Source: Labyrinthula sp. Ha
Lineage: Eukaryota; Sar; Bigyra; Labyrinthulida; Labyrinthulaceae
Assembly: GCA_015227615.1 (NCBI GenBank)
Contig: JAALGZ010000029.1
Span: forward strand, 124,001-188,000
Direction: 5' to 3'
Length of the DNA stretch: 64,000 nt
Every line of letters begins with the position of its first letter. Within the stretch, counting starts at the first letter, position 1. Of this stretch, positions 34,001 through 46,200 are shown piece by piece. A model generated the notes under the pieces. That model saw nothing but the letters and a program-made list of their open reading frames with translations, was not told where the DNA came from and made no database searches. The position numbers and the translations under genes are program-made.

Positions 34001-35299
34001 CAAATTTACGTGTTAGAGAAAATAGGTTTTAACTTTATCAACTTATCTATATAACCTCTGTGATCAAGAATGATAACGACTTTCGTCGACAAAATTGTAA
34101 CATGCCCTTTCACGTATTTTCCTCGTTCATATAGGCTGTGTGAACTCTATTCTTAGTTGTGTTATTTATCATAGAAATGGCGTTAAAAATTTGGTCATAG
34201 ATGGCAACCAGGATTGCTGTTTTATTAAATTTGAGAGTTTTTATTACTGTGAGAAAGTCTACTGTTTTATAAGATTCAGGTTCCTTAACATTTTTAAAAT
34301 ATGACTCAAGAAATGTATAAAATAATTCTAAACTCATTCATTTGAGATATCATCTTTTTTTGGGTTTCATTATTCTTCAAGATTGTCCAAGAATATCTTC
34401 AGTTTTATTATTCCATTGTATGTGCTGCCCATACTATTCATTTAGTTATTTTCCAGAGCTTTCAATAATTAATTTGTTTTGGGGTCAGATAACAAACACC
34501 CATAATCAGCTAAGTAGGTATGAATACATCAAGGAATAGGTTGCTCTCTCTGCTTCTAACTGCTGTTACGAACTGTACCAAACTTGGGTTATATATTTTA
34601 TATGTTGTTTAACTAGTATTTTGAAAGTTAATTTAGTTCTTAGAGTTTTGTATTAGCAGATTTAATGACTGAATATAAGAGAAAATCCAACATTGGTTAA
34701 TACTAGTACAGTTGAATTCTACACTTGTTGTTAGTTTTTGTGTCTGATGAGTTCTTAGTTGACCTATCAATTTTAGATTTACATTCTATGAGCTCAGGTA
34801 CCATCTTCTACAAATCTAATGTGTATGTTAATTGCTTCAACAATATTTGCATGGTAGTTGAGATAACTTAATTTGATCATGTTCTACCTCTTTATAATGT
34901 CAACAAAATGTAGAATGCTGTAAAACAGATTTTATTTGTTCAGAATGTCTGACTGCAATGTTTGAGCATGTATATTATGCCAGGAACTTATACATAACAA
35001 ACTCTCTAATGTGCAGTAAGCCACATATCCATCGCTTAAAAAAACTTCAACAGAGGAAAACGAGTTGTACGACTTTCCTTTTACCCAAGGAGTAAACGTG
35101 ATATTTACTAGTTTACCCAGAGTAAACTTAGTAGCCACCACACTAAACCATATTATATGAAAACCAGACATAAAACTAAAGAGCTAAGAAATTTCTGCAC
35201 CGAAATATTGATAAAGGGTTTCATTCGGCAGCAAAACATTTTTCTTGTACATAAATATAAAAGAAGAATTTTTTTCTATTATCTATTAGTACACATTAT
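31044..35299. other. Gene-free stretch between oxidoreductase copy and actin pseudogene
   Basis: About 4.2 kb, AT-rich. The only points of note are the trinucleotide tract at 31843-31873 and a 75-codon ATG-started frame on minus (34337-34110, MSLELFYTFLESYF) which I do not recognise and would not call a gene on this evidence. Confidence 0.45.
31843..31873. repeat. Compound trinucleotide microsatellite (CTT)n(GTT)n
   Basis: About five CTT units followed directly by five to six GTT units. Simple repeat in non-coding DNA. Confidence 0.8.
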
Positions 35300-36480
35300 T
35301 GCTATCTATGATTGTAGGCCCATGTTCTTCATACTCTTTTCTTCATACACAACAATCCTAAAACGAACGATTGGAATCTAAAGAGCAAGCTCCCTATGCA
35401 GCTGAGTGGATGGCGCTCCCATTTCTCAAAAATCTTAACATGTTTTTTTTTGGATATTATTGTTTTTAGTTCTTCTTGTAATCTTTCTTTAATGGCAGGA
35501 AGACTACAATTATCACCAGTTAACAAAATGTTTGGGAATAAAATATCAGTTATATCTTCATATTTTTCAATGGATTCAGCAACCACTTCGTGAACTCTAG
35601 GATAATTAAAGCGACCCAGAATAGGAGAAAATAAAAAATCAGCAGTTTAAAAACAAGCCCTTCTAATATTTATAGTATTTCCGCCTGGAAGTTCGTGGTC
35701 TTCTTCAAGAGTATCAAGATTCATTTTTCTTCCTGTACATGTAAAGTCATATAACACAACTTTTCTTTCACTCCAATCAGAATCTTTCGGTCATAACTTT
35801 CAGCTAATACACATAATCTATTTTTCAAAAATATTAATCGAAAATTAGATAAATTTCTTCCTCCAAAGTTATTTTTTTGTATAGCATAAGTTATAATAAG
35901 CACTTTATACACAGGTACTGAACGTATACCATTAAATCAAGAATTCGAAACAACTCCACTTTCTTTTCAAATATTATAAAATGATGAAACAGCTGCAGCT
36001 TGAATACACAAATGTAAAACACCAAATGTTTCAAACATAATTTGAGTCGTTTTTTATTCATTCACTTTGGCTTTAAAGGAGGTTCTGTTAAAAGAACTGG
36101 GTATTCTTCAAGACAGACATGAAGAACACCAAAAAGAGTACAATGTCATATTTTTTCTATTAAACTCTAGTTTATTATAACTCCTCGTTCTATAGGCATT
36201 CTAAAATATAGGAAACCTAGTGTTTTTCCTTTTGAGCAAACATAGTATTCTATTAGTCTTAAACCCACATCGAAGAAATAGTACTTGAGTTTCCCGAGGA
36301 TAGAAGGAAAGTCATATGGATAGAAACATCTTGATGTTAGACAGGTTTTCATCGAACTGGATCTATTAGCTATCACTATTACGCTTTGAGCATTTCCCGA
36401 TTGATTGTGTTTTTCATGTCTCTCTCGAATAAAACAGAATGAACTATAGGCGGTCAAAGATTGATATTTCAATAAATAAA
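35300..36480 (-). pseudogene. Actin-family (actin or actin-related protein) pseudogene, full length
   Basis: Read on minus from about 36400 to 35300, fragments in shifting frames follow the whole actin order. Near the start, SVIVIANRSSSMK matches the actin phosphate-1 loop region, then DFPSILGKLKY (actin FPSIVGRPRH) and MPIERGVIIN (YPIEHGIVTN). Next come EEYPVLLTEPPLKPK, TQIMFETFGV, SVPVYK, NNFGGRNLSNF, an AE-type helix ending IKEKLCY, then LFPNILLTGDNCSLPAIKER (actin NIVLSGGTTMFPGIADR) and KEYEEHGPTII (KQEYDESGPSIV). There are several frameshifts and stops; both tryptophans of the WDDMEKIW segment are now stop codons. Divergence from canonical actin is high, so the parent may have been an actin-related protein. 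No introns of the usual size explain the breaks. It lies between the two oxidoreductase copies. Confidence 0.85.
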
Positions 36481-39457
36481 CTGGTACCAGGCTAAGCTTT
36501 AAATAATCTTTTTTCATTAAAATTATTATTTTTCCTTGCTTAATGGTTATATTAACATTTTTACAATCAAAAACAATTACAAACTAATTATAATTTTCCC
36601 TCCGTGCTACTATACCACTTTATATCCCAAAAACGTTCCTCCAGCTAGGATCAGGAAATATTACAGGTTTTTATACATCATATTTTTGGCAAAGCACAAA
36701 CCTTCCAATAAAAACTATAAAATAGGAACAACTGAAACAGTAACTTCTCTTTATCTCCACATATTATAGGTGTCATTTTACTAAATTAATTTATTCATAA
36801 AAGTACCTGATTTTATCCCATGGTGATAAAACATTGGACTAACCGTCATACACGCCCAGTGCTCACAGTAACTTAATAGTATGGTTCGCTATCACAATGT
36901 TCCTAACTGAAACACCTTCTGGTTCCTTTTAAAGAACTCTTCATTATTTTGGTTAAATATAATTCAAAAATTATCATTAAACTTAGTTAATGAAGGGCAA
37001 AAATCAAGCACATCAACTACAATAGGTACCATTAAATTTTAGTATTTTGCAGCAAAACTTGAAATTTGACTTTTCTCTTGATATATCAAGTCATTACCAA
37101 GCAATTCTAAACAAAAAAATAACGAAAAATATTTAGGATAATAAGAGTATGTCATCATTAAAAGTGAACAGGAGTTTTAAACATGAAGAAATAAAATTTT
37201 ATGCGCAGGAACTTTAAAACTGATTGTTTACTACTTGTCTGAGCATTTACATAGTTGAGTAGTATGGGCACTATATATTATTCCGAGAAGCGGGCTAGAC
37301 AAGGTCTCTCGTCCAGAAAATATAGTTTAAAATAGAAGAGAATTTGAGTTATCGAGTTTCGATTCTCGAAGGAATATGAATACAGGAAAAGATTTTTTGG
37401 ACCCAATAAATTTAACGGGATTATCATGATTACCTTCAGTGCCGTTAGTCTCAACATCTGTAAAGGTTTTTTTGTCGGTAGTCACGAAAAGTTAAATTTG
37501 ACTAAAATTTGATACAGATGGTTAATGCTAAGTGCGGTTGCGAACTCTAATTAGTAGATCTTATCTTAGAATAAGCCATTCAGGAATATTAGGATCCATA
37601 TATTCGAATTTACCAGTTGAGCATTTTGTACAAGTTTGCAGTCGTTAAGGAGAGCATCATACTAAAATACAAAAGAAAAAAAATATATCCAACGGCGAGG
37701 AGGCTTCGATAAGAAAGAATAAAATGATGCAGAAAATAAGTCTTGAAAACTTGGAAAGAATTATATTAACTATTAAAATTCTTGTTATTCAAATATATAT
37801 TGGAATTATTCTTAATACCTTAGTTGTCTGTGTAACATATTCTCTTCAAGATTAGCTTAGTTCTCTCAAGATGAGCTTATGTACTAGACGACGAATCTAA
37901 CACTTCACAATAATGCTCTCATTCCAACAACTTTTCTTTAAACTGGTTTATAAATTAAGATTAGGAGTTTAGGTTAACTATTATACTAGTGTTTTGCAAG
38001 AAAACTCTCACTGTTCTCTCTAATCGCGTAGGTAGAGATGTAAGAAGTTTCTTCTTTTTTGATTACTTCTTTTCGTGATTTTTCGTTGTAGACATTATAA
38101 ACTAAAACAATTTAGCAAAAAGCACTGTTGATAAAGAACTTAGGACTACTAAGTGCATCATTCCTAAATACTTATCCAACTTTATATCTAGATTTTATGA
38201 CACTTAATAGTCTACAAGAAAGTTATAGCACGAACTTATTTTCCTCGTAATTTGTTGTTTGATAAGATCAAAGTACCTAGAAGCAATAAAAAGAAAAATA
38301 CCAGGTTTAATTCAACTTAAATATACCAGAACATTTATCCCGAAAGCATTCTACAAGATGGTAGTCTGTGTTAGAGTTCAAAACCTAACAACTCAGAGAT
38401 TCCGAGAATTTTCGTTTTATATTTGTAGAATAAAGCCTCAAAAAATAAGAAAACATTATACTTGCATATATTCACTTCTTAGAAGCATCCACGATTACTC
38501 TTTTCTACTATGCTTAGTGTGGATACTATGTTCATTTATTGATTAGCATACTCAACAAAGAGAGACTTGATATGTTTTGTGATGAACCAACTTGTTTAAT
38601 CGAGGTATTGTACTGGCCATACAACTATAAACGAAGTTTTAATTCATGTTAGAACATTTATAACTAAACATCATGAAGAAAGTATCATCAAATTTTCAAA
38701 AAAATTTCCTAAGAAATGAGATAAAATTCTCAATCTTCAGCTAAATTACCAGTAGCATGCCTCCTGTTGTTCCCATCATCTCATCTATGCCCATATGAAA
38801 ATAAATTAAGTGCCAAGAAATAAATTTTCCGCGCCAGAGAGATAATTTTTGTGTTCATTAGTTACTGTAAATGCTTTTCCAGAGAGATGTATCAATGATA
38901 ATATTTAAAGGCACAACAAGCACGCTGGAACCCATTGAGTTACTATTCTATAAATTGCAGTCTCGGTTACCATGACTTAGAAGTATGACAAAAATAAAAT
39001 TCTAGCCTGTCATTAGTAAGCAAGACGACGATGGGTGTTCCTTAAATTAAGGATTCTTCGAATTTGTCATTGCCTTAGTTCATGGCTACATCTGTGTACT
39101 TTAAGGACGTGGCATAGTTCCAAACTAAAGATGGGCCAACGATAGTTCTGTGTTCCAATATGTGAAGAACTTGGTAGTAGCCTTTGCACGGGATGAGAGA
39201 GTTTTTCTAGATGGAAACTGCCAGGAAGATTTTGAATTATGTTTGTTCAATCCCTGCAGTATTTGAATGCGTATCTCTCTTTCGCGCAATTTCCAACCAT
39301 TAGATATGTTAAAAAGAACATTGGGCGACATAATAATTCTTTTCTCCTTATTTCTTAGGCTTGCTTTCCTATTCCTTCAGAGAAATAATTATTTGGTACA
39401 ACATACACACTCCAATTAGAACATATGAACTCTTCACTAACTTTTGGAAACTTAGAG
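36481..39457. other. Gene-free stretch
   Basis: About 3 kb, AT-rich. A short inverted repeat TCGAG...CTCGA lies at 37352-37369. Open frames such as 38259-38546 (plus) show no recognisable motif. Confidence 0.45.
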
Positions 39458-40597
39458 TCACACTGCTTTCCCTTGTCTAGGCTTTAAACCTGCCTTGATA
39501 TATATCTGATCGATAATTCTCATATTCATCTCTGCTTTACCCATGCCTCCAGCAAATTCACACACGCTCTTTGCTTCTTCATCTCCAAGTACTGCGTTGG
39601 AAAATGCTTTCAACTGATAATAGTAGGTAGTTTGCCCAACAGTCTCATCTGGTAGTGTGTAAACCTTCTTTCTCTCCTTCTTCTTCGTCTCCTTATCATA
39701 TATATCAACATAACTATATATAAACGGCATCATAAACAAGAAAATTTTTATTTTCTTCTTCTCTGTCTCCACTTCGGAAATAATCTTCGGAACGTAGGCA
39801 CTAAACGAAGTCTCCAACCTTGCTGTTTTATTTCCAAGCTTGAGATCAACATTTGCTGTGTGGTCAACTTCATCAAACTTCGTTTGCATCTTTGAATCAA
39901 TAACTTCAAGTTCTTCCTCATCTCCTAACCAAAATCTTATCTGGTCCAAAGCATAACACCCCGTATCCATCATAGATCCTCCAGCGAGCTCAGGAATCTT
40001 TCCATTACAATTATACCTAATATCTCCACTTCCTATAGCAACAAATGGGATCTTCATCTGCGCCTTGACATGTTCTACTTCTCCCAAATCTCCTTTTTCT
40101 TTCAACTCTTTCAGATATAAAGTTAAAGGATGAAATCTGTAATGAAACGCCTCAATAATATATGGCTTACTATTTGTCCGTTTGTTCAACGGTGCATTCT
40201 CAACGGCTAGTTTCATAGCAGCAGTTTCTTCAGCATTTGAAGCAATTGGTTTTTCACAAAGGACATGTTTTCCAGCTTTAAGAGCAAGGATTGAGTAATA
40301 TGCATGATAGCCATTTGGCAGAGGATTGTAAATTACATCCACATCAGGAGAGTTTATTAAGTCTTCATAAGAGTCAAAAACTTTTGGAATAGAGTGCTTT
40401 TTGGCAAAATTCTCCGCTTTTACTTTAGATCTGGCAGCAACACCGAATACTTCACAGTTGTTGAGTTTGTTTGCTGGATAGATTAGGGCTATTGGAGCGA
40501 TGGCAGCTGCACCTAATATTCCAATTCGAAGTCTTGATGGAAGTTTTTCTTCATCAGAAACAGTTTTCTTGTTTATATTCAACAGTCTTGATATCAT
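39458..40597 (-). CDS. GFO/IDH/MocA oxidoreductase, intact copy (dihydrodiol-dehydrogenase-like)
   Basis: A 379-residue protein without introns. A Rossmann fold begins at about residue 23 with GILGAAAIAP (26-35), and the family's catalytic EKP motif is at 115-117 in HVLCEKP. The C-terminal alpha/beta domain includes GGSMMDTGCYALDQIRF, the segment typical of this family. Closest known types are dimeric dihydrodiol dehydrogenase / NADP-dependent D-xylose dehydrogenase and related eukaryotic oxidoreductases; the true substrate is unknown. The cofactor is NAD(P)H. A decayed second copy lies 8.4 kb away in the same orientation. The stop is TGA. Upstream 40598 onward is gene-free for 9 kb. Confidence 0.88.
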   Translation of the reverse strand: MISRLLNINKKTVSDEEKLPSRLRIGILGAAAIAPIALIYPANKLNNCEVFGVAARSKVKAENFAKKHSIPKVFDSYEDLINSPDVDVIYNPLPNGYHAYYSILALKAGKHVLCEKPIASNAEETAAMKLAVENAPLNKRTNSKPYIIEAFHYRFHPLTLYLKELKEKGDLGEVEHVKAQMKIPFVAIGSGDIRYNCNGKIPELAGGSMMDTGCYALDQIRFWLGDEEELEVIDSKMQTKFDEVDHTANVDLKLGNKTARLETSFSAYVPKIISEVETEKKKIKIFLFMMPFIYSYVDIYDKETKKKERKKVYTLPDETVGQTTYYYQLKAFSNAVLGDEEAKSVCEFAGGMGKAEMNMRIIDQIYIKAGLKPRQGKAV

Positions 40598-41762
40598 TTT
40601 CCAATGAGTTTAGCCGATAGAGGTATATTTCCAAGGTAAACTATAAACTTAGTGTTTTTATTATTTTATAATGGAAATATGCAGTGATATTATTTGATGA
40701 AATATCGTTTTATTTTTCCGTTTTGATATTTCTGTTCTGTTGTTTATGTCTTATCTTGGTTTTCGTTTTTTTTGCTGTGAATACTCTTTCGGGAAAAGTG
40801 ATGTCACTGGGGAATGAAATTTTGGGCATTTTTTTCTCTTTGTTCTCTTATTAAATGGGATCAGTTTCGTTCTAGATATAAGTATAGGTAATAGAAGACT
40901 CTTTTTAGTGAGCTATCCATAAAAGCTGTTTCATTGTTTAATAAAATATATATTTTTGATAAACCCTTATCAATAAAACAATTTATATATCGATGGAATT
41001 ATCAATACAAAATTAATTTTAATCTATTCGTCATTCCTCTACAGAAAAGGGTTTTTCCACCAACTAAGAACAGAATATAAGGTTGTGAATAAAATTCAGA
41101 TTGCCTGAAGAAGTTTTATTGGATTTAGGTTATGGTTTATTCTTATTATTGCTTTTGGTCAGCTCTTTAAATTTCAAAGTTTGTAATGCACGTTGAAATT
41201 CGTGATTCACACGCTTAAATAAGGAACCCGTAATGTTTTCAACAAGATTGGCTATATTTGTTCAACCTCAAGTTCTCCAAAACCAAATATAAAATAGAAA
41301 GAAAAGTCATCTTCTTTCAACTTATGATACATGAGCTTCATGAATCTAAGATTAAGCTAGCTAACGCTTAAGAGCGATAAGACAATTTATTGAAATTAAG
41401 AACGGCAAAACACGAGCATAATGGACATTCTTGAAAAAATACAAAATTTGCTTCGTCTAAAAACAATGAGAGCTTTACGGTTGCCAAACGAAATGAATTG
41501 ATGTGCCCTATTGAAGTGTAAAACCTATAAAGCGTATATTTTGGTACAGTATTGGGGGAAGCAAGAGAAAGATTTATTCAAAGTAGAATTGGAGAGAGTT
41601 TCAACCCCCGATGCTTCTACTTTAAGCTGCTAAAAACTATTTTTAGAAGACATTTATCTCTAAGTGTATAGTATTACATCCAGTAGAGGTTCCGTCTTAG
41701 CTGTATTCTAGCTAAGTTTGAAACTAACATAATTAATCTTACATATCTATAGCTGTCGTTAA

Positions 41763-41992
41763 GGATCGAACCTGATTGATTGATAATTTATCATTAAGAA
41801 ATTTGCCTACATTGTTCTAGTTTATTGATTTTGATAATTCCCTAACCATTTTGATTGATTATTGATGATCAATTGATGATAAGAATGAAATCAGATTCAG
41901 TTGATAAAGGTCAAAATCAAAATTCTTTTTTCCATAATCAGAATCGAAACACTTATCAAATTATTGTTGATAATTTTATCATGTGCGATGCT
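41763..41992. mobile_element. Non-autonomous MITE-like element, copy 1
   Basis: A 230-bp insertion flanked by perfect 13-bp direct repeats TAGCTGTCGTTAA (41750-41762 and 41993-42005), which look like a target-site duplication. Its ends are imperfect inverted repeats: AGGATCGAACCTGAT against AGCATCGCACATGAT, 12 of 15. A related copy is at 53.94-54.38 kb. No coding capacity. A 13-bp duplication is long for most MITEs; a SINE-like origin cannot be excluded since the minus strand has a GGTTCGATCC B-box-like phrase at one end. Confidence 0.65.
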
Positions 41993-42439
41993 TAGCTGTC
42001 GTTAATACGGAAGTTGCTATGATCTTCACTGACCCGGAATCATTGGAAGCCTAGAGTATCCCTACTTCCACTAGATTACCTTAATTCAAGATGGGTTCTT
42101 ACTTGACAGTGATAGAATGACTCCTAATTTTGGTCTCTTTTTGATACTTCAGGAACTTTTCTAGTGACTTAACCCGTTGGAGTAAGTCTCGATATCACAT
42201 TCAGGGACGATTTATAGATGAAGAACTCATTCAGAAATACTGAGGAATTGATTGACCAATTTGCCTAGCAGTTCATTGAGGATTTGCAAGTGATGAGCTC
42301 AACGAGGACTTGACTGAGGATTTTAAGTTTCCTGTATGGTTTTCAAGGATCAATAAAACCTAATCTTTTTAGAGAGCTTGAGTTCAAATTTGTGAAACCT
42401 AAACTCTTCACTGAGGACTTTTTCTCACTGTAAACCCCA

Positions 42440-42735
42440 ACTATATTGTATGATCCACTCAGGAACATTAAGAATTTAAGAGTGGCGTTTTTTCAGAGTT
42501 TCTGAGATCTATTAAATATGATACGCTGCTAAAAACTCTATACATAAGAATTCAACTATCAAGCAAACTTGCTTCTAGACCTAAATCCACCCTTTCTTTC
42601 GACCGGTGAGGTCTATTTGGGCTCTAGACGGGTATTTCTCGAGATATTACACGGATTGAAGTTGATAAAAACAGCATTTTACCCCAATATCGACTTTTCT
42701 TTAAAGAAACATTAAAAATACTCTAAAAACAGAAT
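42440..42735. repeat. Diverged interspersed repeat, copy 1
   Basis: Aligns by eye with 60640-60930. Shared phrases in the same order are aacttgcttcta, ccctctttc-type pyrimidine run followed by ccgg, gag(a/g)tattac, acaatat-like segment, and aacag(a/g)(a/g)ttaaaggtt. Identity looks like 60-70%. Type unknown. Confidence 0.5.
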
Positions 42736-42783
42736 TAAAGGTTGCAGGTCATGTTTTTTAGTTGTTGGGAGCTACCCAGTACA

Positions 42784-43265
42784 AAAATTTAGAGGATTAT
42801 AGCAAAACTGAGTGATTTCGTATTTTCAGATGTACAGATTTTCAACATTTTAGTTTTCTGAGTGAAGTTTAGCTCAGTTACAATTAACTAGAGAAGAAAT
42901 ATCCTGAGAAAGGATTTCAGAAGTTAGGTATGGTGAATCCTTAGGGTCTGAGAAGAATCAGATCATCTATGGAGTTGTTCTTCGTAATGTTACGTTTTAA
43001 TGTATGTTTTTAAGAGATCTGTAAACTTAGTGAAAAGGACCCTTAAAATTTGTTCTTTTTAGGGTTTAAAGTACTCATACTTATCAAATATCTTGATAAA
43101 TTACATGGTTGAAATATTTTTTTAATGTGAAATATATTGTGGGTGATAATATTGTATTTGAGGAAGATTTCGTGACAAAAACTAACAAATACTATATGCT
43201 TTATTTTCAGTAATCGTGATTTTTATGCTTTATATTGTTTTAATCCTCTAAATTTTTATGTGAGT
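42784..43265. repeat. Inverted repeat pair, possible small TIR element
   Basis: AAAAATTTAGAGGATTA near 42784-42800 recurs perfectly as its reverse complement near 43249-43265, about 450 bp away. It begins just beyond the diverged repeat at 42440-42735. No clear target duplication was seen, so this is tentative. Confidence 0.4.
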
Positions 43266-46200
43266 AAGTGCTAGGCTTAGTTTTCAATATGTTTTGAGCT
43301 TTGTAGAAGATCTAGAAAGGTATTGTTGATTATATGACCATTATACTGCATTTTTGAAAAAATCGTTTATAAAGCTTGCACCACCCCGTAAAAAAGAAAA
43401 CCATAGAATTTTGTTGTTTAGCTTAAATAATAACCTTAATATATAAAGCTTCTCAAATACCTTAAAGAAGTACTTTACCTTATTTCTTCGCTGTATTCTG
43501 GCTGATACAAGATGGATTTTCCATAATTTGGTGGCAATTTGTGTCTAATATAAAATTTGCAATTTAAAATTCTATTCTATGCTATATATCTAGAATGTTA
43601 TCTGTAGAAGCTATTAGAAATAAAGTTTTGCTTTTATAAATGAGAAATTACTGAGAAATCGACTTTTTAATTTTTGGGTATTTCACGCAAAATACAGGTT
43701 GATCTAAAAAAACGTAGAACAGAAAAACAGAATAACCTACTGATATTTTAAAAAGTTAAATCTCAGGTGTTATGTATATCTCATGGAATATGCGTAATAG
43801 ATTATAATAACAATGTAAATAAAAACCGAATGAGTTAAATAAAGAAGAAAATTATGACATGGTATTCGCATGTATCTTGGAAATCTCGAAATAATTACTT
43901 TTATTGCAGCTCACATTATGAAAAAAAAAGATAAATTGCATAATATATCAGCAATTACCTGTTATTATAATTTTGGTTTTTATATGCCGCAAAAATACAA
44001 AGTTATCACTATGAAAAATTCCTTTTACTGAGGTAAGTATTGATGAGCACTATATCTTCCCAGTCTACTATTATGAAGCATGGAGGACTAAAGCTTAACT
44101 TAATAAGAAATAATATTGTTTATTATAAAAGCCTGGAAAATAAATATGCCTTTTGAATCGGTTATCTTAGGCCTAGTGAAACAAAACTTAAGCTAAGTTT
44201 GAGCCCATTATTGGTCATCACCATGAAGTATTATTGCTCTATAGTGTGGTTTTTGCTTATTTTGATTACATTCATTTGATTCAAAGATAATAAGAGTAGA
44301 TAAGGAAAATAGAAGAGATGGGACTTTTGAATTACCTGGTTCATGTACACTAAAACTTATTTAAAGCTATTATTCCTTGAAATTTATTTTGCTTCAAGAA
44401 TTTGCAGAGGTGGGATATTGACGAGGAATTAAACCAAGACTAGATGAGTTCTATATGCAGAGTAAATCTGATTTCGAAAAATTTTATTGTTGGTCTCATC
44501 TCTTTTACCTTAACTTTTTAGCGCTTTCCTAATATAATGAATACAGAGAACACATGGCTTTCTAATATATCAAATACATTCCTATTAGAATAATTAAAGG
44601 TTCGGCTTCAAGGGTGTCGGTGAAATACACTTTTTGGTTATTTCTGCATACCTTCTACAAGAAAGTTCCATTTGCTGGATTTCACAGCCTATTCCAAATA
44701 CAATAAGCTTGGTAGAAAGTTACTACCACACTCATGATAACTGTAACCTAACACCAGAACTAGATCGTTGCCATTTATGATAAGAAGGTTCTTATATCTA
44801 ACAGAGAAGCAATAGCTGACATAAATTTTACTCATATCCGTAAACTAATTTAAAATATTAATGGGAATTTTGTAATTTAATCTGCCCGTACTTGAAACTA
44901 TGTTATTTATACCACCTTGTGTTAGTTCATACTTGGTTGTCTTTCCGGGTTCTTTACGGAACCGGTTCAAATACCTAGTAACCTAAAAAATAGAACAGTA
45001 CCAATCATTTTGAAGAAAAGGCAAGAGTAATCACTGCCTTGACATTTATTAAAGGTATAATTTAATGATAACATATTTGGAATAAGAGATTTCTTTTCTG
45101 TTCTTTTTGGAATTTCGTGGCAATTCTTAGAATCATAATTAAAATTTTGTGATAGTTCATTGAAGTCTTAAATTTTGGGTAGACTTCAACTTTTCGGTTT
45201 ATATATTACTGTTAGATTTTGTGGTGCAGATTTTAAATACTTGGGAAATAAATTTCATACTTAACAGTTTTCCTCCCAAAAATCCCAAAATTCTTTGTAA
45301 TTTGAATCAAATTTAAGAATGTTTTCCACAAAAAAATCCTCAACGATTATCAAAATGATTCTATGTTTTCAAAACTAATATTGGGATTTTTCCAAATAGC
45401 AATTTTCCAAAGTACTAAGAAGTTTGATTGGACCCCTTTCTAATTGATGAGATCATGAAGGCCTAGACTCGAGAGGTGGTGGATTCTCGCAACTACTTTA
45501 GTTGATTCTTTCATAGTAACTAAATTACTGCTTCTACCTTCTGATCGCTATTGTATTACAGCATATGCTCTGTTTCCTTTGCCCAAAGGTAAGTGTGAAA
45601 TTATTATATCATTTAAAGCTTTTGATTACAGTGAAATGATGGTATACTATTTCTACCATAGGTAGTTCTCTTTTGATGTTAATGCAATCTTCTTTTCATA
45701 ACCTATCACTTAGTTTATCCAATTATTTCGGTTTTTAATATTTTCAAACACATTTTTGAAATTTACCTTTTAAATCTTGCTAGCATGTAACATGTCCTAT
45801 ATCAAGACGAGAGTTTAACATTAAGCTCTTATTCATATATATATGTGACACAAATTTAAAGCTCAATAGGATATCAACTACTTTGATATACACTTCAACG
45901 CAATGACTGTACCCATTTTAACGTGTCAAATGATCAACGGTTTTCAAAGAGATTCTAAGAGAAAGCTCTAAATTCATGCTCACAATGAAGTATGTAGTTA
46001 GTAGTTGATTGGCTGGGGCCACAAGGAAGCAAGTTCTAAATACATATGAGCTTGAACCAAAGTTCTGGTAATAAAGAAATGGTACAAGAGTTAAATATTG
46101 GGGTTGCTGTCAACAAAATAAATAGCACTAATTACAAGAGTAACATCCATTCTTATTTAACGTATTATTGCGATATTTTTGTTTCTTAGACTTGATAGAA

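Noticed and set aside
35300-36480. Idea that TAG/TGA in the actin-like gene encode Trp or Gln (altered code)
   Set aside because: The intact genes have no internal stops and end with all three stop codons; frameshifts also break the actin-like sequence, so it is decay.
37260-37320. GC-richer patch that might be a small structured RNA
   Set aside because: No cloverleaf, snRNA signature or strong hairpin could be drawn.
41763-41773. tRNA or tRNA-derived SINE suggested by GGTTCGATCC on the minus strand
   Set aside because: No matching A box, no foldable cloverleaf, and the second family copy lacks the B-box phrase.
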